From: Planococcus citri
Lineage: Eukaryota > Arthropoda > Insecta > Hemiptera > Pseudococcidae
Length of the DNA: 64,000 bases
NCBI RefSeq assembly: GCF_950023065.1
Contig: NC_088678.1
Span: 45,126,580-45,190,579, forward strand
Direction of reading: 5' to 3'
The position numbers and the translations under genes were made by a program. Below, in pieces: positions 10,964 through 21,895 of the stretch (position 1 is the stretch's first letter; each line of letters begins with the position of its first letter). The notes beneath the pieces were generated by a model. It did no database searches. It was not told where the DNA came from and saw nothing but the letters and a program-made list of their open reading frames with translations.

Positions 10964-13163
10964 ACCATTTCTATTTCTTCTACAATATTGATACACGGAG
11001 TGTTCTTTCGATAATTTGAAGTTGAACTTGTCGAATTTATGCATTTCGAATTCGAAATGTAGATAATACCTACATTGTTCGAACTCGTCATTCAAGGTGA
11101 ACGTGGTAATGATCTGAAATGCATCGAATCGATTGGTTTGATCGAGGAAAGTGGATTAAATGAAAATCAAAAAATCGCAATTTCAAAGTTTTATTTGGTA
11201 CCTATATTATCTATTAACTACCTTGATCCTTGATAATGTTTACTGATTAAAAACGAAAAAGTATCGATACTTCTGGCAAATTGGTATTGCAAATTTCTGA
11301 AAATATACATCGGTGCAATCTTTGAGTATATAATATACATCATGTATATTATATACTCAAAGGGTGCAATGCGAATTGTCGCTTAAAAACACGTACAAAC
11401 ATATGTACGTAGGTACCTACGTGTTATTATTCAATTGGAATCTTGAAAGAACAGCTGAGTATAGTCCAAAAAAAAAAAATTGCAGGTTTCACGAAAACAA
11501 CGATGAAGTGATCAATTTTTTTAAGTTATATTATTTTTCTTCATTGCTTTTTTTCTGCAATTACATAAATTAGGCACCACAAATTTTTAGGATTTTGTTT
11601 CAAGAACAGTTATATAGTTCTCAAATTTTGAAATATTTTTTCGCCTTTTTTTGAATAAATACTTATTTAGAAGATTTTGAAAACGAATATATTAATATGA
11701 GAACAACCGAATATAATTTTCAACTGTCAAATGTGTTTGGGTTCCGGGGTAGTTTCGTTTTTTTCGTGAAAACCACCGCAAAAAGGCTGGAGGCGGTCGC
11801 ACTAGGTTCATCGGTGAGGACTTTCATGTTATTAAGAAGAGTCAATAAAACATACCTATGAAAAAATCGCTGAGATGGGAATTTTTTTGACCTACTGGAC
11901 TATTTTGAATAAAAAAACAAATAAATGAGCTCTGCCATCCGTTCAGAGCTGGTATTCAAAACTGTCTTTGATTGTCTATCTACCTCTTTTTTTTTCAAAA
12001 GAACAATCCAACCAACATGAGGCTTAAAGGAGTACCAATCATATTAAGACCAGCTAAATAAAAATCACTAGCAATCATTCTTATCACAATACAAAAACAA
12101 GTATTATAATGTAAGTAAAAAAAATTTAAAAAAATTAAATAGGTAGTTTTAAAAAAGTTTTTGACTTATTCCTCAGTTTTTTGGGCACTCTCCGTGCTGA
12201 AACAACACAATTTTTGGAGGAAAAAGCATCGCTAGGTACTTATTATTCGAAAAAAGAAGTCAGTATCGATGTTAGATTTTTTCGTGATCAAATTAGAGAT
12301 CACAAAAAATACAAAAACTGACCTACGATTGACTTTAGATACTCGTAATCAGATTTTCCGAACTTTTCTGGGCTTCAACGATCCCTACCTTGAACATGAT
12401 CGATATTATCAAAGGCGCCACCGACGTAAAAAGTAGAAACTCGGTTTAAAAAAACAACCACAGTCTCAGAAAATTAATTCTAAGTGATAGGTGAAATTTT
12501 ACATTCGGGCAGTGAAAATTAAATTTAGGGTAGGTAAGTACATATGTCAAATTATTTACAAAAATGTTGAACATGAACGAAAATTTTGAAGAAAAAAAAA
12601 CAGACTACCTACCTACACGAAAAATTGAAAATAGGTACTCATTTACTCCACTAATTTTAAATGAAAAAAAATCTGACAAAGAACGACCATATTACAATGT
12701 GTCGTAGATGCGTTTAAGTTGTTTTAAAAAATTACTCTCTGCATACTTTCCCTTCCAAGTTTGTCTTTAAAAAATATGTAAGCTACCGCCAATGGTTGCT
12801 TTATAAAGATCATTAAATATTACGTAATTGTATTCAAAAAAATGATTTGAAAATCAATATTTCTTCTGAAATTTCAACTGAAGATTTTTCGGTTGGAACT
12901 ATTTACTTGCTTCTGATTGGGTAAAGCTAATTGAAATTTTCTTGCTGAAGAATTTTCAACGCTTTCTTTTCCACGAAATCTCATCAGAGCTCAAAAATCC
13001 CAAAATAGATTTCTAGGGTTTCACTTTCGAAATTTCGAGTGGATAAAAATTGTACATCCGCCGATTTGAAATCTTATTTACTCAACACTCCTTTTTGATT
13101 GGTCAATGAATAATTTACGATGTTTTTTTTGTCATGCACTTTTCCAACATTGAAAAAATGTTA
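10964..13163. other. H1-H3 spacer, left part
   Basis: Apart from the palindrome at 11312-11370, the spacer is AT-rich with no coding signal. The short frame at 11364-11573 starts inside the palindrome and has no similarity to known proteins. Confidence 0.5.
11312..11370. mobile_element. 43-bp near-perfect palindrome flanked by an 8-bp direct repeat
   Basis: Positions 11320-11340 and 11342-11362 are exact inverse complements of 21 bases around one central C. The element begins CTTTGAG and ends CTCAAAG. GGTGCAAT occurs directly on both sides, at 11312-11319 and 11363-11370, like an 8-bp target-site duplication. That duplication length is typical of hAT elements. Too short to encode anything. 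Confidence 0.65.
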
Positions 13164-13699
13164 TTAACCCTTAAATGCCACACTTATATTTTTTTCAAGA
13201 TTTTCTTGCACTGGACTGACGAGAGACTTGATATCATGGCTACCTGATACATGTGCGTAAATGTTCACCCTTTCATTTGGCATGTTTGACACATTGCCTA
13301 CTTTCATATTTTAAGGGGCACAATTTTTTGAAAAAAAAATAAAATTTTTTCATATTTTTTGATAGTTTTTTGTAGCCAATCGACAGCGACTGGAATGAAA
13401 CTACCGCCTGTTAAATATTTATGTATCCATGCTCTACTAATTTATGTACAACAACTTGCCTATTTTTCTCATTTAAGGGGCAAAAAATTCAAAAATAATT
13501 ATTATTTCACTCGTTTTAAAAAATTTCTGCCCCTTAAAATAAAAAAGTATGCAATATGCTCAACAGCGGAATTGAAGCGCAAGACATACACACACATGTA
13601 CCAATAGTCGTTCCCACCCGAGCACTCTTTCCTGCCAGCGTAACGCATCGAAAAAACTGGTGTGGTGAAATTCACCACCTTGTGGCATTTAAGGGTTAA
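13164..13699. mobile_element. piggyBac-type MITE with TTAA ends
   Basis: The element starts TTAA-CCCTTAAATGCCAC at 13164 and ends with the inverse GTGGCATTTAAGGG-TTAA at 13696-13699. TTAA target duplication and CCC-starting terminal repeats are the hallmarks of piggyBac elements. A second internal inverted pair (TTTTAAGGGGCA near 13310, TGCCCCTTAAAA near 13529) strengthens the call. There is no transposase frame; the two short frames inside overlap each other on opposite strands and are not protein-like. Confidence 0.75.
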
Positions 13700-14101
13700 A
13701 TTCTTCAACCCTGAGTACAAAATGTCAAAATAGCAAACCGAAGTTCATTTTTTCAAATAATAAGAATAAATACACATCAAATTTAATATCAGCGTTATCG
13801 TCAATTTTTCATCACAGATCATTCGTGATTTCGTGAATTCATTCACTTCAATTCTAGGGCTGAAATTATGACAAGTTGATCACATCTGCAATTGTAACTA
13901 AGTACTTAAACTTAATTATTCAGGTATAGGTAGTAATTCTGATTAGTAGAAAAGCCTTTTTTTCTTCAGCTGTAAAAAAAAAATCAAGATAGACAGACAG
14001 TGGCGGTTTTGCAATATGCAGGCAAACAATTCAGTTTAGCATTTTATCAAAAATACGCAACAATCAACATGAACCACATACATTGAAGAAATAAATATTT
14101 T
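13700..14101. other. H1-H3 spacer, right part
   Basis: No gene. Ordinary AT-rich spacer up to the H3 stem-loop. Confidence 0.5.
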
Positions 14102-14117
14102 GGCCCTGAAAAGGGCC
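14102..14117 (-). terminator. Histone 3' stem-loop of H3
   Basis: On the minus strand this reads GGCCCTTTTCAGGGCC, identical to the other four histone stem-loops, 32 bases past the H3 stop. Confidence 0.92.
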
Positions 14118-14149
14118 GTTTTATTAAAACAATCGAAGAAGAATTCAAC

Positions 14150-14632
<483 letters not shown>

Positions 14633-14644
14633 TCAGTCGCGTTG

Positions 14645-14652
14645 TATTTATA
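14645..14652 (-). promoter_or_regulatory. TATA box of histone H3
   Basis: TATAAATA on the minus strand about 90 bases upstream of the H3 ATG. CCAAT elements lie a little further upstream (ATTGG on the plus strand near 14678, CCAATGAG near 14708). Confidence 0.7.
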
Positions 14653-14719
14653 CTATTTCCATAGCACTCCTGCAATTCTATTGGTTGGTGAGGTACTATG
14701 TTTCCTTCCAATGAGGGTT

Positions 14720-15654
14720 ATCGTTTTTATGAACGTGGTTCGCGCGTTTTTATAATGATTGAGAAGGATTTATTTTTTAATTTTAAGTAACGGTTTTTCT
14801 AATACGAATGAATTGGGAATTTATAAATTATGATTAAAAAAGGAGCCATTTATTCAATTATTTGAATTATTGATTGGTACATTACTGTATAATTGTAATA
14901 ATCAGGGCAATGCATTTGCATTTTTTTTCGCCATTCTAGATAGCACATATTACCTATTCAAAAGTTTGATAACATGGCATGAATTGAAATAAATTTAGAA
15001 AGTATTACTTAGTTTCAGGGGAGAATTTATAGAGGTCAAATCCATTGGTAATGATCATGATGAATCTTGAACCTATTTTTTCAAGTAAGAAATTTTCAAA
15101 CTTGAAGTCAACTTTTTAAGGTAATGAAAAAAAAACAAACTGGTAGCAACCATCGATCTCAAAAAAATTTCTGGGAAATCTAAAACAGCAATTTTGAATA
15201 GCTCAACTCCAGAACAATTGAGTGATTTTTAATAAATTGATGGTAAATGAATCTACAGCTCGTGATAGATTTACCTACTTTAGAAAAACTTCATTTTATT
15301 TTCAAATTCTGAATTCTCTCAAATCTTGTTAATATTTCAGGTTTGGTGCTAAGTTCAATAAAATGATGAAAATTTTAATTTGATTTATGAGAATGAGATT
15401 TATTTCCAGTTCAACTTCAGGTGAATTCGAATTCGAGTAAGGTTAGTAGTCTGAAACAAGATGAAAAAATTATTTCGCGCATTTTCTATTTTCATCATGC
15501 CCTGATAAATTAGCATTTTTTTCAATAACACGAAAGCAACAATTCTATTGGTTCAACATAACTAAGAAATCGACCAATGAAATGTATTCTTTCGTTTTAT
15601 TTCCATACCGAAGCTCTCGTCCAATGAAAATCGTTTATTCTGGCTGAAAAATTG
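14720..15654. other. H3-H4 divergent spacer
   Basis: Shared upstream region of H3 (-) and H4 (+). CCAAT-type boxes near 15549, 15576 and 15620 precede the H4 TATA box. The middle is AT-rich without genes. Confidence 0.5.
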
Positions 15655-15664
15655 TATATAAATA
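15655..15664 (+). promoter_or_regulatory. TATA box of histone H4
   Basis: TATATAAATA, about 80 bases before the H4 ATG, with a CCAATGAAAA box about 35 bases upstream. Confidence 0.75.
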
Positions 15665-15712
15665 ACGTTCTCGAACATATCGGAATCATTGTGTAATTTA
15701 GTTTCTACTTGA

Positions 15713-16054
<342 letters not shown>

Positions 16055-16082
16055 ATTTGGATAATCATCTTGTTACTAAAAC

Positions 16083-16098
16083 GGCCCTTTTCAGGGCC
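16083..16098 (+). terminator. Histone 3' stem-loop of H4
   Basis: GGCCCTTTTCAGGGCC, identical to the other histone genes here, with AAAAC before and ACCAA after the stem. Confidence 0.92.
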
Positions 16099-17846
16099 AC
16101 CAATTTCAATTTCTTCTCAATGTGTTGAAAGTGTTGTTGAATGTGTATCAGTCTGATATCTGATATGAAAACGAACATTATAAATGATTATATGGGCGAG
16201 TGTGAGTATTGATTTATTGATTGAATATTGCAATATTGAGGTAGGATTAGGATTGTACAATAATTCCAATATACCTCATGTTGAAATTTGAATACGTTAT
16301 ACGTTCATTTTCATTGACATGCAAGTTCATTCTTCCATTTTATTTTATTTATTTATTCCTAATTTCTTTTCATTCATTTCAAAATTTAGTATGTAGGTAC
16401 GTGACTATTTACGCAAGACAGAAAATATTTCATTCAGGACGACAATATCGATTTTCTTTATTTTCTTTCTTCATTAGTTCGAAACAAAAAAAAACCAAAT
16501 ACATGAATAATTCATGGTCATGAATGTATACATCCTTAAACGCCAGCTCTATAGCATTGCATAGCGCTGTTTCACCATATGGAGTTATAATTACTCATTT
16601 CATATCAACTAGACAGAAATTACGAACGAATATATGCCGGTCGTTTCAAGAATACCGATAAGGTGTATCAAAACCGATTTTTTTTTAGTATAATGCCAAT
16701 AACACATAATAAATGATAATATATAATGCAATGTACGTAACATTCAGAACAACTCTGTGTGCACTGTATAATGTCTTCATCGATTAGAATCTACGGGCCA
16801 ATGGCTAAAATATATTTTGTTATACTCGCACATAATCATAATTTTAATAGAAAAAATAATACTATAAAAGCTGAAATATAGATAATGAAATCAAAACAAC
16901 ACATTTTTCACCAAAAGGCAAAAGCATGTAGCAGTTTTGAGACGAAACTGAAAGTGAACTGTCTTGATATTGATTGGTGTATAATATTTATCAAATCAAC
17001 CAATCAGAGGCTTTCAATATGTAAATGAAGTAGTGAACGTGAACCTTTGAAAATGTCAAAAATCAAAATGAAATAAAGCTGTTTTTCGATAAAGATTTGG
17101 TGTTGATTTCAAAATTCAGTAGTTAATTTAAGGATTGACAACTCCATTTATCAACTTGCTGCTGTTTTCAAATATTCAGCAAATACATAAGTCAAGAGTG
17201 TTTCTCTATAGTCCTAATGATTGATCACCAAAAATGAGAATTTTCAATACAAACGCAGTGGATAATTAATTTCATAATATTCGTAAAATTCAAAAATTAC
17301 ATAAATGCAAATGAAATAATAATATGCATGTTATATAAATAGATTACAGAATGGCCGGATCGAGGATAGAATGAGAGGATAGGGGATCGGATGATCGGAA
17401 TCGGATAGTTTTTCAAATTTTCATAGCAAGATCAAAAATTTCAGGTAATACCTATTTCATACGGGATGTCAAGTCTTAATAAAATTAATAAATTGAATTT
17501 TGAAGTTGGACTGTGAACCTTGATCAAAATTCAAATTTGAGAAAAATTTGGGACTTACCAAGATATATGATATACATAGAGGAATAACCTCCCTAGAGCC
17601 GGACAGTATCAGTATTGTCCAGCTCTAGAGCCGGACAGTATTAATGTTGTCCAGCTCTAGAGCTAGACAATACAGTATGCTGTTAATGGCATTCCTACGT
17701 CCCTAAAATTACGTCAGTTATGGTACACTTACGGGACGAATGCAATGTAAATTATTATTACGTGCTATTTGATACACCGATACGGTTTTATTCAACGTAT
17801 TAAGCTGTTAGTTGTACACACATACTGTAGAAGAAATTAAATTGGT
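16099..17846. other. H4-H2A spacer
   Basis: No gene. Inverted CCAAT boxes (TGATTGGT near 16973 and ACCAATCA near 16998) flank a TATA-like stretch and could be a decayed histone promoter. The 32-bp tandem repeat at 17593 lies here. The short frame at 16278-16523 is low-complexity and not credible. Confidence 0.5.
17593..17680. repeat. 32-bp tandem repeat, about 2.7 copies
   Basis: The unit begins CTAGAGCCGGACAGTAT and ends TTGTCCAGCT; copies start at 17593, 17625 and 17657 (partial). Each unit is itself an imperfect inverted repeat (GGACAGTAT against the inverse ATTGTCC), so the array can fold into successive hairpins. Confidence 0.75.
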
Positions 17847-17862
17847 GGCCCTGAAAAGGGCC
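17847..17862 (-). terminator. Histone 3' stem-loop of H2A
   Basis: Reads GGCCCTTTTCAGGGCC on the minus strand, 26 bases past the H2A stop. Same stem and loop as the other four. Confidence 0.92.
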
Positions 17863-17888
17863 GTTTTATTGTAGATGAGTGAAGGCGC

Positions 17889-18263
17889 TTAAGCTTTCTT
17901 TTCGGTTTTTTTTGGCAACAATACAGCTTGAATGTTGGGTAAAACACCACCTTGAGCAATGGTAACTCCAGACAAGAGTTTGTTCAACTCTTCGTCGTTA
18001 CGGATGGCCAATTGCAAATGACGTGGAATGATACGAGTCTTCTTGTTGTCACGAGCGGCATTACCTGCCAACTCCAACACTTCAGCAGCCAAATATTCCA
18101 TCACGGCGGCGAGGTACACTGGGGCACCACCTCCAACACGTTCGGCATAGTTGCCTTTTCTCAACAAACGATGGATACGACCAACAGGGAACTGAAGTCC
18201 AGCTCTTGAAGAACGAGTCTTTGATTTACCTTTAACTTTGCCACCTTTACCACGACCAGACAT
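17889..18263 (-). CDS. Histone H2A
   Basis: Intronless, 124 residues, beginning SGRGKGGKVKGKSKTRSSRA. It carries the acidic-patch segment (NDEELNKLL) and ends LLPKKTEKKA. There is no C-terminal SQ(E/D) motif, so it is canonical rather than H2AX or H2A.Z/v. A 7-codon in-frame extension upstream is ignored because MSGRGK is the invariant start. It is paired head to head with H2B, the standard divergent arrangement. Confidence 0.98.
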   Translation of the reverse strand: MSGRGKGGKVKGKSKTRSSRAGLQFPVGRIHRLLRKGNYAERVGGGAPVYLAAVMEYLAAEVLELAGNAARDNKKTRIIPRHLQLAIRNDEELNKLLSGVTIAQGGVLPNIQAVLLPKKTEKKA

Positions 18264-18717
18264 GATGAATATAGATAGTAACACAGGAACTCAACACAGA
18301 AAACGAAGTAAGAATGATTGAAGAATAGAGCAAATTCAAGTATATATTCAAAAACTTCGAAATTCGATAACCAATGAGAATTACAGATTATAGTAACGCG
18401 TTTTGATTGGATAAAACATCTGCATCGCAAAACCGCGTTACGATAATGCAAGTTCACATTACGTAAAGTAACCTGATGATTATACTTCAAGTCAAACGAG
18501 TTTCGAAACCGAGCTCTGTGATTGGTCGATAGAAATACAACGCGAAACAACGTTAAGTACCCATGAATATGATAGTTTAGCAACATTCAATTTATTCTGA
18601 CAATACTGAAACCTGATTGGTAGTTCTTTTTTTGGTGATTTCGTATATATATTGATTTTACTATTTACGGACATCATTTGTGTTTATTGCGTGTACTAGT
18701 AGTACGTACTATTCACG
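18264..18717. promoter_or_regulatory. Divergent H2A/H2B promoter
   Basis: A 454-bp shared upstream region. TATA elements lie at about 18341-18347 (for H2A, minus) and 18644-18652 (for H2B, plus). Several CCAAT/ATTGG boxes lie between them (near 18371, 18397, 18521 and 18615). The layout fits coordinated S-phase expression of the dimer partners. Reading frames crossing it are shadows. Confidence 0.75.
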
Positions 18718-19092
18718 ATGGCTCCTCCGAAAAGTACCGGTAAAGCTGTGAAGAAAGCGGGTAAAGCCCAGAAAAATATTAAAAAGGACGACAAAAAGAA
18801 ACACAAGAAAAGGAAAGAATCCTACGCTATCTACATCTACAAAGTGTTGAAGCAGGTTCATCCTGATACCGGTGTTTCTTCTAAGGCGATGAGTATCATG
18901 AACAGTTTTGTTAATGATATTTTCGAACGTATTGCCGCTGAAGCTAGCAGATTAGCTCATTACAATAAGCGTTCTACCATCACTAGTCGGGAAGTTCAAA
19001 CTGCCGTCCGTTTATTATTACCTGGAGAATTGGCGAAACACGCTGTATCCGAAGGTACTAAAGCAGTTACCAAGTACACTAGTTCGAAGTAA
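18718..19092 (+). CDS. Histone H2B
   Basis: Intronless, 124 residues. A Lys-rich tail (APPKSTGKAVKKAGKAQKN) precedes the histone fold (RKESYAIYIYKVLKQVHPDT, SIMNSFVNDIFERIA, ITSREVQTAVRLLLPGELA) and the end AVTKYTSSK with its ubiquitylation-site Lys. The insect-style N-terminus supports an arthropod source. The shared stem-loop follows 29 bases after the stop. Confidence 0.98.
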   Translation: MAPPKSTGKAVKKAGKAQKNIKKDDKKKHKKRKESYAIYIYKVLKQVHPDTGVSSKAMSIMNSFVNDIFERIAAEASRLAHYNKRSTITSREVQTAVRLLLPGELAKHAVSEGTKAVTKYTSSK

Positions 19093-19121
19093 ACTGCTAA
19101 CTTCAAGCAACTACTTAAAAC

Positions 19122-19137
19122 GGCCCTTTTCAGGGCC
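19122..19137 (+). terminator. Histone 3' stem-loop of H2B
   Basis: GGCCCTTTTCAGGGCC, the fifth identical copy. Confidence 0.92.
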
Positions 19138-20519
19138 ATCAATTGAATTTCTTCTCAATATGATGTACCTACACAGGATTGAATGGAACCAACGCTGTTA
19201 AGTGGGTAAATAAATAATTAGTAAACTTTTCAGAAGTCATCACTTCAGTCTACAGTCCTCAAAACCCAAGACTCAGTTCAATCTGTAATATCTAAAACGA
19301 AAGAGATAATAGATAAACATATCGCTCATTCTAGCTTATTATTGCGTCATTTAGCTTTCTAATTCTCAAAAATGAGCGCATTTATCCATTTTCCTAATCT
19401 ATCAATCCAACATCAATTACGTAAATTGATTCAAAAATTATCACTTTCAATTATTACTACAGTTCAAGTATTTTTATATGTACATACATACATATGTGTT
19501 CAAGTTGTAGGTACCTATTTTAATTTTTAACAGTGAACAAGTGGGCTAAGAAACCGAATGATTCGAGGTGGCTTGAAGAAATCATAAAATGATAAAATAG
19601 GCGTGCGTGATGTAATCATTTATTCATTCAATATTTTCAATCATCATTAAAATGAAATAAAATGACAGAATCCAGCAAATTTTCATTCAAAATTACCCTT
19701 GTAATTTTGAATAAATTTAGCATAAAACTTTTAAATGCTATGTTTCTATGTATTTACTTCGAACGAACGTAAGTGGTTTCAGTCTTTTGAATAGATTAAT
19801 ATGCTACACTTATTAATTTTATATCTACCTAATCATACAGAATACAGCTGTCTTTGCCAAGTTCATTAGAAAATCACGTATCTCATTCTCATCTCATACA
19901 TTCGTTTGAGTTTGAAACTTTGAACTGCTCCATGAAAAATACTTCAATAATTTCAAAATTTGTATTTGTTTTCGTAGCTTGAGTATAAACATGAATAATG
20001 ATGAGGATATTTACTTAGGTACATAAGGTACCTACATTCGATTCGAAATATCATGTTTTTTGTTGTACTAACTCATAACACTGTGCTACTGCGAATTTGT
20101 AACGTTTCATGAATACGAATATCTCAGTTAAGTACTTGGATTATTACAAAATTTTCAGAGCTTGCTCGTTCACTTTACCTGCTTCTGTAACAAATTAACA
20201 ATCAAAATTCAAAAGTTCATTAGAAAATATGAAAAATATGTGAGAAAAAAAATGAAAAATTTTTGCTGTCTGTTTTCGTAATGACGTGATCAATTTTGTT
20301 GATTGGCTGATTACTGTTTATTGCAAAAAACCTTAACCAATCAAAACGCAGTAACGAAGAATTTTTTGCCAGTCGCCATACCGCATTCCAACAAAAATAT
20401 TTCAGTAGCTTATCAATATTATCAAAACAGATTTCATGCGATTTGCGAATTATAGAATTTTACTAATTTTTACTCAACATTCGTTAATTCAATTCAATTA
20501 TATCATTATTATCTCCATA
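19138..20519. other. Intergenic, H2B to MRPL58
   Basis: AT-rich with scattered TACCTA words. Opposed CCAAT boxes near 20300 (GATTGGC) and 20336 (CCAATC) probably belong to the MRPL58 promoter. No gene seen. Confidence 0.5.
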
Positions 20520-21436
20520 ATGTTTCCTGTTAAACTTGTTAATCGTTTATCAATCTTGAGCAATAATCTAACTCGTCTGGTAATTTCCCAAAGAACTGAA
20601 TATTCCAGCGCTCACAGTTTGAAAAATCTATACCCGGAAAGCTCTTTAAAAATCACTACACCGAACGAATCATCGGTAAGTTAAATTTTCAACATGAACC
20701 TTCACTTCATAATTTACTGAGGTTAATTATATTTGATGAATATAATTTCAGGTCGTTGAAAAATGCTCGCAAGTATACTCTGGATATATACCATTAGGTA
20801 AACACTTTTCCTGTAGTTTCACATTAGCACGATTCTTGACTAATAATTTGTTCTTTATTTAGATAAAATAACATTCAAATATTCCCGTAGTCAAGGACCA
20901 GGTGGTCAAAATAGAGATCATACTTACTCAAAAGTGCAATTACGAGTCAAGTTGTCCGACGCCGATTGGATTCCAGAAAATGTGCGACTTAAATTGCTCG
21001 AAATGGTAAAACAATGGACATTCGTCTTCTCGAGTGAGTTTAATGTTCGGTAGTTTAAGTTTTTGTTTTTATTTTATGTTTTTCGAATAGAAAAAAAATC
21101 AGTTATCCAAGGACGGATATTTCATAATTAAATCGGATAAAACGCGTTCTCAGCAACTAAACAGAGCAGATGTGATGCAAAGACTTCGATGTATTATTTA
21201 TCATGCTGTAGAACAATCCACTTCTACTGAACCTTCTCCGGAAACCATCGATAAAATTAGAAAGAGGTGAGTTTTTTTTCATGTATGATGAATTATTTTC
21301 AAAATGAAACAACCATCCAAGAAATTATAGCATTTTTCACGTATCTTACTTCAGACAAGAGAAAGCTAATCGTGAAAGGCTACAATCAAAACGACTCCGT
21401 TCACTGATCAAGGAAAATAGAAGAATTGTAGAATAA
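20520..21436 (+). CDS. MRPL58: Mitochondrial peptidyl-tRNA hydrolase ICT1 / ribosomal protein mL62
   Basis: A codon-independent peptidyl-tRNA hydrolase built into the mitochondrial large ribosomal subunit, which rescues stalled mitoribosomes. Five exons join in frame: 20520-20675, 20752-20797, 20863-21005, 21091-21266 and 21355-21436, giving 200 residues. Residues 1 to about 40 are a basic, hydroxylated mitochondrial presequence. The release-factor-like domain has SRSQGPGGQN, with the catalytic GGQ intact. The usual VNKVNSK that follows is RDHTYSK here, a mild divergence. The C-terminus is the basic helix ANRERLQSKR needed to bind the empty A site. I took the ATG at 20520; an in-frame ATG at 20436 would add 28 hydrophobic residues. 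Confidence 0.93.
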
Positions 21437-21895
21437 GTCGATTTAACATTAAATATTCATGTGATTGTTGTAAATATTCAGAATGAAGTTGCTGTATTCG
21501 TTTCCTTTTATTTTCATTTCGATTAATGTACCTACTTCACACAGCAGACAGATTTCGTATGAAGCTTTTTGAAATATTGAAAATTACCGTTTGATTTGCT
21601 GATTGTACTTCGAATTACTTTTCAATTTTGTAAAACCGACAATTTAGTTACCAACGTACTAATGTTACTCTTGACGCAAATGTTGTCTGGTTGTATCGAA
21701 TAAATTTTTGATTTAGTAATTTGAACAACTGCGAAAATATATTTTGATGGTGAATGTACGCAAGACTAATCACCGAGTGAATTTTCGAATTTTAACATCG
21801 TAAGTGCGTAGCTGAGTGCGTGTAAGTATTGTCTTCTCAAAAAAGATACTTCAGAGTTGGTATTTTAATTATTTTTTCGATCGAGTTACTTGAAA
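21437..21895. other. Intergenic, MRPL58 to the MINPP-like gene
   Basis: MRPL58 3' UTR (an AATAAA lies at about 21700) and the upstream region of the next gene. No other feature. Confidence 0.5.

Noticed and set aside
16973..17005. Opposed CCAAT boxes as a sixth histone promoter
   Set aside because: No histone coding sequence or stem-loop follows on either side, so it is at most a remnant.
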